Of a stretch of 64,000 bases of DNA, positions 49,456 to 59,107 are shown piece after piece (the stretch's first letter is position 1; each line of letters begins with the position of its first letter). Source of the stretch: JAUSIF01 sp040901465 (GTDB taxonomy: Bacteria > Pseudomonadota > Alphaproteobacteria > Rhizobiales > Xanthobacteraceae); contig JBBDYN010000037.1 in assembly GCA_040901465.1 (NCBI GenBank), forward strand, positions 30,307-94,306. Reading direction: 5' to 3'. The translations under genes and the position numbers were made by a program. The notes below the pieces were generated by a model. That model was not told the DNA's origin and did no database searches. It saw only the letters and a program-made list of their open reading frames with translations.

Positions 49456-49929
49456 ATGAGTAGCCGATTGCATCCCGGCCCAAATGGCCGCGTGGCCGCG
49501 CAAACCCTGCGCCGGATGGCCGCAGTTTTGGGTCTGTCCTTGCTCGCCGCCGGCTGCCTCGCCACCACCTATCAGCGCGGCTACGTCTTCGACCAGGCCT
49601 CGCTCGATCAGGTCCCCGTTGGCGCGAGCCAGGAGCAGGTGCTGCTCGTGCTTGGCACGCCCTCGACGATCGCGACCGTGAGCGGCGAGGCCTTCTACTA
49701 CATCTCGCAGCGAACCGAACAGAAGGCGGCCTTCCTCAATCCGCAGGTCGTCGACCAGCGCGTGCTTGCGATCTATTTCGATCCGGAACGCCGCGTCGCG
49801 CGCATCGCCAACTACGGCATCCAGGACGGCAAGATTTTCGACTTCGTGAGCCGCACGACCGCGACCGGCGGCGAGGAACTGAACTTCCTGCGGCAGATTT
49901 TCGGAAATCTTCTGCGGCGCTCGGACTAG
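49456..49929 (+). CDS. bamE: Outer membrane assembly lipoprotein BamE
   Basis: Small accessory lipoprotein of the BAM complex, 157 aa. The signal peptide ends at LLAAGC, so the mature protein would be lipidated. The SmpA/OmlA fold shows GYVFDQASLDQVPVGASQEQVLLVLGTP and FYYISQRTEQKAAF. It is divergent from the cytochrome chaperone gene and ends in a bidirectional terminator. Confidence 0.93.
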   Translation: MSSRLHPGPNGRVAAQTLRRMAAVLGLSLLAAGCLATTYQRGYVFDQASLDQVPVGASQEQVLLVLGTPSTIATVSGEAFYYISQRTEQKAAFLNPQVVDQRVLAIYFDPERRVARIANYGIQDGKIFDFVSRTTATGGEELNFLRQIFGNLLRRSD

Positions 49930-49950
49930 CGCTCGGCTCTTGAATGAATA

Positions 49951-49977
49951 CGGCCCGCGCGAACGCGGGCCGTTTTT
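49951..49977. terminator. Terminator between bamE and hppA
   Basis: CGGCCCGCG and CGCGGGCCG pair perfectly across a CGAA loop, followed by TTTTT on the plus strand. It ends bamE; on the other strand the stem may also serve the convergent hppA, which lacks a T-run. Confidence 0.9.
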
Positions 49978-49993
49978 CGTTTATGTGCTGCGC

Positions 49994-52114
49994 TCAGTGC
50001 GCGAGAACCGCCAGCAGCAGCAGCGCCACGATGTTGGTGATCTTGATCATCGGGTTCACCGCCGGGCCGGCCGTGTCCTTGTAGGGATCGCCCACCGTGT
50101 CGCCGGTGACCGCGGCCTTGTGGGTCTCCGAGCCCTTGCCGCCGTAATGCCCGTCCTCGATGTATTTCTTCGCGTTGTCCCACGCGCCGCCGCCCGACGT
50201 CATCGAGATCGCGACGAATAATCCCGTTACGATCACGCCGAGCAGCATCGCGCCCAAGGCCGAGAACGCCTGGCCCTTTCCGGCGATGAAATAGACAGCG
50301 AAATAGACAGCTATCGGCGACAGCACGGGCAGGAGCGACGGAACGATCATTTCCTTGATCGCCGCGCGCGTAAGGAGGTCGACCGCGCGCCCATAGTCAG
50401 GCTTGTCGGTGCCCCGCATGATGCCGGGCTTCTCGCGGAACTGGCGGCGCACTTCCTCGACGATCGCGCCACCCGCGCGGCCCACGGCCTGCATGCCGAG
50501 CGCGCCGAACAGATACGGCAGCAGGCCGCCGAACAGGAGCCCGACCACGACGTATGGATTCGACAGCGAGAAGTCGAGCTGCACGTCCTTGAAGTACGGG
50601 AAGCGCGACGCGTTCTGGATGAAATATTGCAGGTCCGACGTGTAGGCGGCGAACAGCACTAGCGCGCCGAGGCCCGCCGAGCCGATCGCGTAGCCCTTGG
50701 TAATGGCTTTCGTCGTATTGCCGACTGCGTCGAGCGCGTCGGTTGCCTTGCGCACATCCTTCGGCAAGCCGGCCATCTCCGCGATGCCGCCCGCATTGTC
50801 GGTGACGGGACCGAAGGCATCGAGCGCGACCACCATGCCCGCGAGCGCCAGCATCGTCGTGACCGCGATCGCGAGCCCGAACAGTCCGGCGAGCGAGTAG
50901 GAAACGATGATGCCAACGATGATGATGATCGCCGGCAGCGCCGTCGCTTCCATGGAAATCGCGAGGCCCTGGATGACGTTGGTGCCGTGGCCGGTCACCG
51001 ACGCCTGCGCGATCGACCTCACCGGGCGGAAATTGGTGCCGGTGTAGTACTCGGTGACCCAGACGATGAGGCCCGTGACCACGAGGCCGACGACGCCGCA
51101 CCAGAACAGCTTGTCGGCCGTGAAGCTCACGCCCGTCGTCGTCTTCACGACGTTGCCGAAACCGAACATCACGTGTGTCACGATCGCGATGCCGATCAAG
51201 GACAGCACCGCCGACGCGATGAACCCCTTGTAGAGCGCGCCCATGATCGATTGGTTGCTTCCGAGCCGGACGAAGAACGTCGCGATGATGGAAGCGGGGA
51301 TGCAGACCGCGCCGATCGCAAGCGGATAGATCAGCATCGAGTCGAGCATCGGCGTGCCGGCGAAGAAGATCGCCGCAAGCACCATGGTCGCCACCACGGT
51401 CACCGCGTAGGTCTCGAACAGGTCGGCGGCCATGCCGGCGCAGTCGCCGACGTTGTCGCCGACGTTGTCGGCGATGGTCGCCGGATTGCGCGGGTCGTCT
51501 TCCGGAATGCCGGCCTCCACCTTGCCGACGAGGTCACCGCCGACGTCGGCGCCCTTGGTGAAGATGCCGCCGCCGAGACGGGCGAAGATCGAAATCAAGG
51601 AGGCGCCGAAGCCGAGCGCGACGAGCGAATCCACGACCACGCGGCCGTCGGAAACCCGATAGCCGAGGCCGTAGGTGAGGAAGAAGTAGTAGCCGGCCAC
51701 GCCGAGAAGCGCCAGGCCGGCGACCAGCAATCCCGTGATCGCGCCAGACTTGAACGCGAGCTCAAGACCTTCGGCGAGCGACTTTGTCGCCGCCTGCGCC
51801 GTGCGAACGTTGGCGCGCACGGAGATATTCATGCCGATGAAACCGGTGAGGCCGGAAAGCACCGCGCCGACCGCAAACCCCGCGGCCACCAGCCAGCCGA
51901 GGAAATAGCCGACGATGAGAAAGATCACCGCGCCGACGATACCGATCGTCGCGTACTGGCGCCGCAAGTAGGCCTGCGCGCCTTCGCGGATCGCCGCCGC
52001 GATTTCCTGCATGCGGGCGTTGCCGGGATCGGACGCCAGCACCGACTGCGTCGCCCAGACGCCGTACGCGATCGCGGCGAGGCCGCAAAGAATGATCAGC
52101 CACATCGCAATCAT
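49994..52114 (-). CDS. hppA: Proton-translocating pyrophosphatase
   Basis: Membrane H+-PPase that uses pyrophosphate to pump protons, 706 aa with about sixteen helices. Substrate-binding motifs are GGGIFTKGADVGGDLVGK, DNVGDNVGDCAGM and the C-terminal GDTVGDPYKDTAGP. The position that separates the two subclasses is lysine in AVGNTTKAITKGYAIGSAG, which marks the K+-independent type. The start MIAMWLIILCGLAA at 52114 is chosen; the upstream frame is not conserved. It lies 182 bp after thiL. Confidence 0.97.
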   Translation of the reverse strand: MIAMWLIILCGLAAIAYGVWATQSVLASDPGNARMQEIAAAIREGAQAYLRRQYATIGIVGAVIFLIVGYFLGWLVAAGFAVGAVLSGLTGFIGMNISVRANVRTAQAATKSLAEGLELAFKSGAITGLLVAGLALLGVAGYYFFLTYGLGYRVSDGRVVVDSLVALGFGASLISIFARLGGGIFTKGADVGGDLVGKVEAGIPEDDPRNPATIADNVGDNVGDCAGMAADLFETYAVTVVATMVLAAIFFAGTPMLDSMLIYPLAIGAVCIPASIIATFFVRLGSNQSIMGALYKGFIASAVLSLIGIAIVTHVMFGFGNVVKTTTGVSFTADKLFWCGVVGLVVTGLIVWVTEYYTGTNFRPVRSIAQASVTGHGTNVIQGLAISMEATALPAIIIIVGIIVSYSLAGLFGLAIAVTTMLALAGMVVALDAFGPVTDNAGGIAEMAGLPKDVRKATDALDAVGNTTKAITKGYAIGSAGLGALVLFAAYTSDLQYFIQNASRFPYFKDVQLDFSLSNPYVVVGLLFGGLLPYLFGALGMQAVGRAGGAIVEEVRRQFREKPGIMRGTDKPDYGRAVDLLTRAAIKEMIVPSLLPVLSPIAVYFAVYFIAGKGQAFSALGAMLLGVIVTGLFVAISMTSGGGAWDNAKKYIEDGHYGGKGSETHKAAVTGDTVGDPYKDTAGPAVNPMIKITNIVALLLLAVLAH

Positions 52115-52296
52115 GGACTTCACCTCAGGCTCGGTTCGATTTTTCAGGATGCGGCCCGCGCAAGCGGGCTCGGTGTCGCCTGCCCGGACCGCCGTTCCCC
52201 GCGGGGCCCGAAGCGGCGCAGACATTGCCAAAGAAGGACCTGCGAAGCAATCGTTCCGGCGCTGACCGCCGCCAATTTCGCGGCCGGTGGGCGATC

Positions 52297-53295
52297 CTAG
52301 AAATGGCTGAAGGAGGCTTGCCGCAAGGCAAGCGGGCGGCCATCGAGGCCGATCACCGCGACCCCCTCGCCCGTATCGATGCGACCGATTGTCGTGACGT
52401 CGATTCCCGCCCCGGCGGCCGCAGTCTGAAACGCCTTCAATCGATTCTCCGGCACCGTTGCCGCGATCTCATAGTCGTCCCCGCCGGTGAGCGCGAGCTC
52501 CAGCAGGCCGGGGGCGGCGGCGAGTGCGGCCCGCGCCGCCGGCGAGAACGGAACCTGCTTCGCTTCGATACACGCGCCGACCCCGGACACGGCGGCGAGC
52601 TTCATCAGATCGCCCGCGAGCCCATCCGAGACGTCAATCGCAGCTGACGCATGCTCGCGCAGCGCGCGCGAGAGACCAACCCGCGGCTGCGGCACGAGAT
52701 AGCGGTCGGCGAGATGCGCCTTTGCCGCGCGATTGAGTTTCTCGAATGCTGCGCGCTCCGGCTCGCGCCGGAGCAGCAGCCCGAGCGCCGCGTCGCCGAT
52801 CGAGCCGGTCACGATCACCGCATCGCCGGCCTGAGCGCCCTTGCGCTGCACCATCTTGCCCGAGGGCACCGCGCCGATTGCCGTGATCGAGATCGTGAGC
52901 GGCCCCGGCGTACGCGTCATGTCGCCGCCGAGCAGCGGACAGCGGAATTCTTCGCAATCGGCGCCCAATCCACGCGCGAACGCTTCGAGCCAATTCTCGC
53001 TCGTGGCCTCGGGCATGGAAAGCGACAGCAGCGCGCCGAGCGGCTGGGATCCCTTGGCGGCGAGATCGGAAAGATTGACCCGCAGAGCCTTCTTGGCGAC
53101 CGAGTCGGCGGGGTCTTCGGGAAAAAAATGTACGCCCGCGACGATCGCGTCCACGGTAAGCACGAGATCGTGCCCCGCCGGCGGCGTGACCAACGCCGCG
53201 TCGTCCCTGAGCCCAAGCGCGCCCGCATGCTTCGCGATCGGCCGGAACAGCCGGCCGATTAGCCGCTCCTCGCCGGACTCTTCCTGCTTCGCCAT
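52297..53295 (-). CDS. thiL: Thiamine-monophosphate kinase
   Basis: Makes thiamine pyrophosphate from thiamine monophosphate, 332 aa. Conserved motifs are GLRDDAALV, VDAIVAGVHFFP, ALRVNLSDLAAKG, GGDMTRTPG and the later IDVSDGLAGDLMKLA and ALTGGDDYEI. In relatives it directly follows nusB; here a cytochrome P450 gene on the other strand separates them. It is divergent from that gene by 81 bp. Confidence 0.96.
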   Translation of the reverse strand: MAKQEESGEERLIGRLFRPIAKHAGALGLRDDAALVTPPAGHDLVLTVDAIVAGVHFFPEDPADSVAKKALRVNLSDLAAKGSQPLGALLSLSMPEATSENWLEAFARGLGADCEEFRCPLLGGDMTRTPGPLTISITAIGAVPSGKMVQRKGAQAGDAVIVTGSIGDAALGLLLRREPERAAFEKLNRAAKAHLADRYLVPQPRVGLSRALREHASAAIDVSDGLAGDLMKLAAVSGVGACIEAKQVPFSPAARAALAAAPGLLELALTGGDDYEIAATVPENRLKAFQTAAAGAGIDVTTIGRIDTGEGVAVIGLDGRPLALRQASFSHF

Positions 53296-53376
53296 AACGC
53301 AAACCGTTCGCTGCCAGAAATTGCCGCCGATAATATCCTTTGCGTGCGGCTATGCCCATTGGTACCGCCTCAGCGC

Positions 53377-54555
53377 ATGGAAGCCTTCGATCTTTATTCG
53401 CCCGAGATCGACGCGAACCCGTATCCTTATTACGAGGCGCTGCGCGAGCAATATCCCTGCTACTGGAGCGACAGCGGCAAGCTCTGGATCCTTTCGCGCT
53501 ACGACGACATCGTACGCGCGGCGCAGGACTGGGAGACGTTCTCCTCTTCGCAAGGGAACATGATCGACGAGCTTCCGGGGCGGCCCGGCGCGACGCTCGG
53601 CTCCACCGATCCGCCGCGCCACGACCGGCTGCGCGCGCTCAGTCAGGCGGCCTTTCTCAAGCGCAATATCCAGCACCTGATCGAGCCGACGCTCGAAATC
53701 GCCGACCGCGCCCTCAGCCGCATTCTGGAGCGCCGCACCTTCGATTTCGTTGCCCACTTTTCCAGCCAGATCACCGTCGGCGTGCTCTTCCGCACGATGG
53801 GCCTGCCCGACCGCGATCACGCCGAAATCCGCCGCAAGGTCATTCTTTCCGTCTCCACCGACAAACCGGCAAAGGGGCGCAACGCCGAGCAAATCGCGGC
53901 GTTCAAGGAACTGGGAGACTTTCTCACCGCGGAAGTGGAAGCGCGGAGGAAAACTCCGACCGACGATCTGATCACGCGGCTTGCCGAAGCCGAGATCGAC
54001 GGCGACAAGCTCACCGAACGCGAAGTGGTGCTCACGACCGCGACCTTCGTCATGGCCGGCGTGGAATCGCTGTCGAGCTTCATGAGCACGTTCGCGCTCA
54101 ATCTGCACGATCATCCAGATACGCGGCGGCGCATCGTGGCCGATTCGCGACTGCTGGTGCCGGCGATCGAGGAGTCGCTGCGCTTCAACACGTCGGCCCA
54201 GCGCTTCAGACGCACGGTCATGCGCGAGACCGAGCTGCACGGCCAGACGCTGCGCGTCGGCGACAAGGTCGCGCTCGCCTATGGCTCCGGCAACCGCGAT
54301 CCACGCAAGTTTCCCGATCCCGACACCTACGACATCGACCGCAATCCGCAGGGCCATCTCGGCTTCGGATCGGGGAAACATTTCTGTTTGGGCAGTCAGA
54401 TGGCACGGCTCGTAACCGAAGTCGCGATGCAGCGCTTCCTCGCGCGCGTGCCGGACTATCACCTTGCCGCAAAGAAGATCGACTGGGTTTCGTCGTCCAA
54501 CTTCCGCAGCCCGATGGCGCTACCCTTCGTCGTAGCTCCATCAAATGGCGCCTAA
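53377..54555 (+). CDS. Cytochrome P450
   Basis: A soluble bacterial P450 of 392 aa, start MEAFDLYSPEIDANPYPYYEA. The I-helix motif is MAGVESLSSF, with serine in place of the usual threonine. The K-helix ExxR is ESLR in AIEESLRF. The heme-binding loop FGSGKHFCLG has the ligand cysteine. Substrate unknown, and no ferredoxin or reductase lies nearby. It sits between nusB and thiL on the opposite strand to both, and its stop overlaps the nusB stop by 4 bp. It looks like a later insertion. Confidence 0.9.
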   Translation: MEAFDLYSPEIDANPYPYYEALREQYPCYWSDSGKLWILSRYDDIVRAAQDWETFSSSQGNMIDELPGRPGATLGSTDPPRHDRLRALSQAAFLKRNIQHLIEPTLEIADRALSRILERRTFDFVAHFSSQITVGVLFRTMGLPDRDHAEIRRKVILSVSTDKPAKGRNAEQIAAFKELGDFLTAEVEARRKTPTDDLITRLAEAEIDGDKLTEREVVLTTATFVMAGVESLSSFMSTFALNLHDHPDTRRRIVADSRLLVPAIEESLRFNTSAQRFRRTVMRETELHGQTLRVGDKVALAYGSGNRDPRKFPDPDTYDIDRNPQGHLGFGSGKHFCLGSQMARLVTEVAMQRFLARVPDYHLAAKKIDWVSSSNFRSPMALPFVVAPSNGA

Positions 54556-55019
54556 GACGTCTTCACCTCGAACTCGTCGCCGCGCAGCCGCCGTGCGAGC
54601 AGATCGAGCACGGCATTGACCATCCCGGTCTCATCGCGATCGAGAAAGGCGCCAGCGACGTCCACATATTCGTTCACGACCACGCGCGCCGGCACGTCGC
54701 GCCGGTGCAGCAATTCGTATGCGCCCGCGCGCAGAACGGCGCGCAATACCGTCTCCACCCGCCGCAGCGGCCAGCCCTTGGCGAGCGCATCGTCGACGAT
54801 AGGATCGAGTTCGCGTTGCTCGCGCAGCACGCCCGAGACGATGTCGCGGAAATAGACTGCCTCCGCTTCGGGATAACGACTACCCTCGACCTCGCGGCCG
54901 ATCCAATGGCTTTCGAATTCGGCAAGAATGTCGGGCAGTGACGTACCGGCGATGTCCATCTGGTAGAGCGCCTGCACGGCGGCGAGGCGGGCGGCGCTGC
55001 GTTTGGCACGCTTCACCAT
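54552..55019 (-). CDS. nusB: Transcription antitermination factor NusB
   Basis: RNA-binding antitermination factor for rRNA operons, 155 aa. Family text: RSAARLAAVQALYQMDIAGT, DIVSGVLREQRELDPIVDDAL, LRAVLRAGAYELLHRRDVPARVVVNEYVDVA. It starts at the ATG at 55019, one base after the ribH stop. Its TAG overlaps the TAA of the convergent P450 gene by 4 bp. Confidence 0.96.
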   Translation of the reverse strand: MVKRAKRSAARLAAVQALYQMDIAGTSLPDILAEFESHWIGREVEGSRYPEAEAVYFRDIVSGVLREQRELDPIVDDALAKGWPLRRVETVLRAVLRAGAYELLHRRDVPARVVVNEYVDVAGAFLDRDETGMVNAVLDLLARRLRGDEFEVKTS

Positions 55020-55020
55020 C

Positions 55021-55512
55021 TCACTTGCCGGGGCGCGCGCGGGCGAGCCGCACGAGCGCGAGCGCGGCCGCAGCCGCCGCACCCCCCTTGTCGCCTTCGC
55101 TTTGCTTCGCACGAGCGAGTGCTTGCGCTTCGCTGTCGACCGTGAGGATGCCGTTGCCGACCGGCAGCCGCCGCGCGACGGCCAAGTCCATCAGCGCGCG
55201 CGCGGATTCACCGGCGACGATGTCGTAGTGGCTCGTCTCGCCCCGGATCACGCAGCCGAGCGCGACCAGCCCGTCGAACGGCTTGCCGGCGCGCACTGCA
55301 TCGTCGAGCGCGATCGCAGCCGCGACGGGAATTTCCAGCGCACCAGGCACCTGCAGGCGTTTCACCTCGACCTTCGCTGACTCGAGCCGCGCCAACGCGC
55401 CGTCGAGCAACTCGTCGGCAATCGGTTCGTAGAAGCGCGCCTCGACCACGAGGATACGCGCGCCCGGAATGGGCGCCTCATCGGCGGGGCGCTTCTGGCG
55501 CGTCTGAGCCAT
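55021..55512 (-). CDS. ribH: 6,7-dimethyl-8-ribityllumazine synthase
   Basis: Penultimate step of riboflavin synthesis, 163 aa. The active-site regions are ILVVEARFYEPIADELLDGA, VPGALEIPVAA and GCVIRGETSHYDIVAGES, with the catalytic histidine in the last. It lies 39 bp after ribE and directly before nusB. Confidence 0.97.
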   Translation of the reverse strand: MAQTRQKRPADEAPIPGARILVVEARFYEPIADELLDGALARLESAKVEVKRLQVPGALEIPVAAAIALDDAVRAGKPFDGLVALGCVIRGETSHYDIVAGESARALMDLAVARRLPVGNGILTVDSEAQALARAKQSEGDKGGAAAAAALALVRLARARPGK

Positions 55513-55551
55513 GGGGTCTCGTCAAAGCTGAGCGCCCCGGAGGTACAGCGC

Positions 55552-56154
55552 TCAACGCGCATCCGCAAGGCGGGCGAGGTAACGCGCGACCAGATCGACT
55601 TCAAGATTGACCTCGTCATCCACCTTCAGTCCACGCCAATGCGTTGCCGCGAGCGTGTGCGGGATGATGAAGACGTTGAATTCCGCGCCCGCCACCTCGT
55701 TAACCGTGAGCGAAATGCCGTCGAGCGCCACCGACCCCTTCGGCGCGATGAAGCGCGCCAGCGACGAAGGTGCGCGGAAGCGCAGCCGCGCCATGTCGCG
55801 CAAGTCCTCGCGCGCGATGAGCTTCGCAACGCCGTCCACATGGCCGGTGACGATATGTCCGCCGAGCTCGTCGCCCATCTTGAGCGCGCGCTCGAGATTG
55901 AGCTTCTTGCCCTTAGCCCAGCGTCCCGCGGTCGTGCACGCGAGCGTCTCGGCGCCCGCCTCGACTTCGAACCAGCTTCCCTTGCCGCGCGCGCCCTTCG
56001 CCACCGCCGTGAGACAGCTTCCGTCGATTGCAATCGAGGCCCCGATCGCGATCGAGCGCGCCGGATATTTGCTCGCGATGCGGAGCCGCCGCAGGTCGCC
56101 CCTGTCCTTCACCGCGACAAGCGTGCCGACGTCGCCGACGATGCCCGTGAACAC
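55552..56154 (-). CDS. ribE: Riboflavin synthase, alpha subunit
   Basis: Dismutates two lumazine molecules to riboflavin, 200 aa. The tandem lumazine-binding domains begin MFTGIVGDVGTLVAV and GGHIVTGHVDGVAKLI. IDGSCLTAV and LDGISLTVNEV are the repeated active-site segments. It lies 2 bp after ribD. Confidence 0.97.
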   Translation of the reverse strand: MFTGIVGDVGTLVAVKDRGDLRRLRIASKYPARSIAIGASIAIDGSCLTAVAKGARGKGSWFEVEAGAETLACTTAGRWAKGKKLNLERALKMGDELGGHIVTGHVDGVAKLIAREDLRDMARLRFRAPSSLARFIAPKGSVALDGISLTVNEVAGAEFNVFIIPHTLAATHWRGLKVDDEVNLEVDLVARYLARLADAR

Positions 56155-56156
56155 GG

Positions 56157-57308
56157 CTAGCTCCGGAAATAACGTGTGAGCGTGTCCGCGCCAGCCATGC
56201 GCCGCTCGATCACTTTCAGCCGCGGCGATTCCGTGAGCGCTGTGAGCGGCAGGCTTTCCAGCGCGTCGACCGCATCCGCGCCTAGCGCATTCGCCGAACG
56301 CACGACGACGGCTTCATCGACTAGGTCAGATTGCACGAGCGCAGCCGAGAGGATCGGCCCACCTTCCACCAGCACCCGGGTAATGCCACGTCCGCCAAGC
56401 AGCCGCAACGCGGCGACAAGATCGACACGCCCGTCCCGGCCGGCCGGAACGCGCATCACCTCGATGCCTGCGGCCTTGAGGCGCTTCTCCGCATCGCCGG
56501 GAGCCGCTTCGGTCGCGATCACCCAAACCGGAATCTCGCGTGCGGTGTGCACAAGATTGGAATTGAGCGGCATCCGCAATTTGGCGTCGAGCACGACGCG
56601 GATCGGCGAGCGGTCCGCCATCCCCGGCAGCCGGCAATTGAGCAACGGATCGTCGGCGATCACGGTGCCGATGCCGACCAGCACCGCATCCGAAGTCGCG
56701 CGCAGCATGTGCGCCTCTGCGCGCGAAGCGGGGCAGGAGATCGCGGCCGGCCGCCGGCCCACGAGCCCGGTCTTCCCGTCCGCCGAAACCGCGATCTTCA
56801 GGATGATATGCGGCCTGCCGTCCGCCATGCGGCGGAAATGACCCGCGTGGGCGAACCGGGCCTCTTCGGCACCGACCCCGAGCGTGACCTCGACCCCCGC
56901 CGCGCGCAGCAACTCGATGCCGTGCCCTTTCACTTCCGGGTTCGAGTCTTCCGTGGCGACGACCGCGCGCGCGATCCCGGCATTCACAATCGCGTCGGCG
57001 CAAGGCGGCGTCCTGCCGTGATGCGCGCAGGGCTCGAGCGTGACGTACGTGGTCGCGCCGCGCGCGGCCCCTCCGGCGACACGCAAAGCTTCAGTCTCAG
57101 CATGGGGGCGGCCGCCGCGCGCGGTGAAGCCGCGCGCGATCATCACCGGCTGTCCGTTCTGGAACCGCACGATCAAGGCACCGACCGCCGGGTTCGGAAA
57201 GGTCTGGCCGAGGTTGCGGCGGCCTATGGCAAACGCCGCGGCCATCAGCCGCTCGTCCCATGCCTCCGCCGGGACCGGCGCCTCGGCGACGCGCTGATGC
57301 GCGCTCAT
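56157..57308 (-). CDS. ribD: Bifunctional pyrimidine deaminase/reductase
   Basis: Second and third steps of riboflavin synthesis, 383 aa. The N-terminal deaminase domain has the zinc site HAETEALRVAG and TLEPCAHHGRTPPC. The C-terminal reductase domain has LKIAVSADGKTGLVG and LVEGGPILSAALV. The ATG at 57308 overlaps the nrdR stop as ATGA; the open frame further upstream lies inside nrdR and is a shadow. Confidence 0.97.
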   Translation of the reverse strand: MSAHQRVAEAPVPAEAWDERLMAAAFAIGRRNLGQTFPNPAVGALIVRFQNGQPVMIARGFTARGGRPHAETEALRVAGGAARGATTYVTLEPCAHHGRTPPCADAIVNAGIARAVVATEDSNPEVKGHGIELLRAAGVEVTLGVGAEEARFAHAGHFRRMADGRPHIILKIAVSADGKTGLVGRRPAAISCPASRAEAHMLRATSDAVLVGIGTVIADDPLLNCRLPGMADRSPIRVVLDAKLRMPLNSNLVHTAREIPVWVIATEAAPGDAEKRLKAAGIEVMRVPAGRDGRVDLVAALRLLGGRGITRVLVEGGPILSAALVQSDLVDEAVVVRSANALGADAVDALESLPLTALTESPRLKVIERRMAGADTLTRYFRS

Positions 57309-57775
57309 CCGGACTTGCGCCCCGCTTCGGGTGCAAGCTCCCCGAGCACCTTTTCGAAGTCCTTCGGCTCGCGGAAATTGCGATAGACCGACGCGAAGCG
57401 CACGTAGGCGACGTCGTCGAGCTGCTTCAGCTCCTCCATCACGAGCTCGCCGATCACCGACGAGGCGATCTCGCTTTCGCCCGTGCTTTCGAGCTTGCGC
57501 ACGATGCCGGAGATCAGGCGCTCGACGCGCTCCGGGTCGACCGGCCGTTTGCGCAGCGAAATCTCGACCGACCGCAAAAGCTTGTCGCGGTCGAAGGCGA
57601 CGCGCCGGCCGCTGCGCTTGAGCACGGTGAGCTCGCGCAATTGCACGCGCTCGAACGTCGTGAAGCGGCCGTTGCAGTTCGGACAGACGCGCCGGCGCCG
57701 GATCACGGCTGAGTCTTCCGTCGGCCGCGAGTCCTTCACCTGCGTGTCGAGGCTTCCGCAATAGGGGCAACGCAT
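57305..57775 (-). CDS. nrdR: Transcriptional repressor NrdR
   Basis: Zinc and nucleotide-binding repressor of ribonucleotide reductase genes, 156 aa. The zinc ribbon is MRCPYCGSLDTQVKDSRPTED with RRRRVCPNCNGRFTTFER. The ATP-cone domain follows (VLKRSGRRVAFDRDKLLRS). The glyA-nrdR-ribD order is conserved in this bacterial group. Confidence 0.97.
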   Translation of the reverse strand: MRCPYCGSLDTQVKDSRPTEDSAVIRRRRVCPNCNGRFTTFERVQLRELTVLKRSGRRVAFDRDKLLRSVEISLRKRPVDPERVERLISGIVRKLESTGESEIASSVIGELVMEELKQLDDVAYVRFASVYRNFREPKDFEKVLGELAPEAGRKSG

Positions 57776-57799
57776 GGACTATCCCCCGGCAACTTCGGT

Positions 57800-59107
57800 T
57801 CAGCTATAAATCGGAAAACGGGCAAGCAATGCCGAGACCTTCTCGCGCACCGCGCCCTCGACGAGCGCGTCTTCTTCCACGCCCTTTTGCGAGAGCACGT
57901 TCAGCACTTCGGCGATGCAATCGCCGACCTGCTGGAATTCCTTCACCCCGAATCCGCGCGTGGTACAGGCGGGCGTGCCGAGGCGGATGCCGGAAGTCAC
58001 CGTCGGTTTCTCGGGGTCGAACGGGATGCCGTTCTTGTTGCAGGTGATGTGCGCACGCTCGAGCGCGACTTCGGAGATTTTTCCCGTGAGTTGCTTTGGC
58101 CGCAGGTCGACCAGCATCAAATGCGTGTCGGTGCCGCCGGAGACGATCGCGAAGCCGTGCCCGCGCAGATTTTCCGCAAGCGCCTTGGCGTTCGTTACCA
58201 CGGCACGCGAGTAGCTCTTGAAGTCAGGCCGCAAAGCCTCGCCGAAGGCGACTGCCTTCGCCGCGATCACATGCATGAGCGGCCCGCCCTGCAGCCCCGG
58301 GAACACCGCCGAGTTGACCTTCTTCCCGATCTCCTCGTCGTTCGCGAGCACGAGCCCGCCGCGCGGGCCGCGCAAGGTCTTGTGCGTGGTCGACGTGACG
58401 ACGTGCGCATGTTCGAGCGGGCTCGGATGCACCCCGCCCGCTACGAGCCCGGCGAAGTGCGCCATGTCCACCATGAGGTACGCGTCGACCGCATCGCAGA
58501 TTTGCCGGAAGCGCTTGAAGTCGATCACGCGAGGATAGGCCGAGCCGCCGGCGACGATCATTTTTGGCTTGTGCTGATGCGCGAGCTTCTCGACCTCATC
58601 ATAATCGATCCGTTGGTCGTCGCGACGCACGCCGTAGGGCACGGCCTTGAACCATTTGCCCGACATATTGAAGGGCGCGCCATGCGTGAGGTGACCGCCG
58701 GCCGCGAGATTGAGTCCGAGGAACGTGTCGCCCGGCTGCATCAGCGCCATGAAGGCGGCCTGGTTCGCCTGGCTGCCGGAATTCGGCTGCACGTTCGCGA
58801 ACAAGCAATTGAAGAGCTTCTTCGCGCGGTCGATCGCGAGCGTCTCGGCCACGTCGACCCATTGGCATCCGCCGTAATAGCGCCGGCCCGGATAGCCCTC
58901 GGCGTATTTGTTGGTGAGCACCGAGCCCTGCGCCTCCAGGACAGCGCGGCTCACGATGTTTTCGGAGGCGATCAGCTCGACCTCGTTGCGCTGGCGGCCG
59001 AGTTCGCCCTCGATCGCCAGGAAGAGTTCCGGATCGCTCTCCTCCAGGCTCGAAGAAAAGAATCCGTCAACGACACCGCGATCCGGCGTGACATCGGTCA
59101 CGGGCAT
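57800..59107 (-). CDS. glyA: Serine hydroxymethyltransferase
   Basis: Interconverts serine and glycine with tetrahydrofolate, 435 aa, PLP-dependent. The PLP lysine is in VVTSTTHKTLRGPRGG. ELIASENIVS, YAEGYPGRRYYGG and SGSQANQAAFMALMQPGD are conserved. The start MPVTDVTPDRGVVD at 59107 has GGAGG upstream at ideal spacing; the longer frame is not conserved. It heads the operon that continues into nrdR and the riboflavin genes. Confidence 0.98.
   Translation of the reverse strand: MPVTDVTPDRGVVDGFFSSSLEESDPELFLAIEGELGRQRNEVELIASENIVSRAVLEAQGSVLTNKYAEGYPGRRYYGGCQWVDVAETLAIDRAKKLFNCLFANVQPNSGSQANQAAFMALMQPGDTFLGLNLAAGGHLTHGAPFNMSGKWFKAVPYGVRRDDQRIDYDEVEKLAHQHKPKMIVAGGSAYPRVIDFKRFRQICDAVDAYLMVDMAHFAGLVAGGVHPSPLEHAHVVTSTTHKTLRGPRGGLVLANDEEIGKKVNSAVFPGLQGGPLMHVIAAKAVAFGEALRPDFKSYSRAVVTNAKALAENLRGHGFAIVSGGTDTHLMLVDLRPKQLTGKISEVALERAHITCNKNGIPFDPEKPTVTSGIRLGTPACTTRGFGVKEFQQVGDCIAEVLNVLSQKGVEEDALVEGAVREKVSALLARFPIYS

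Noticed and set aside
50987..52300. A long plus-strand frame opposite hppA
   Set aside because: Composition is that of an antisense shadow (Asp/Arg/His repeats); hppA is unambiguous.
53340..54941. A 533-codon plus-strand frame overlapping the P450 gene
   Set aside because: Arginine-rich text without motifs; the P450 frame has all family signatures.
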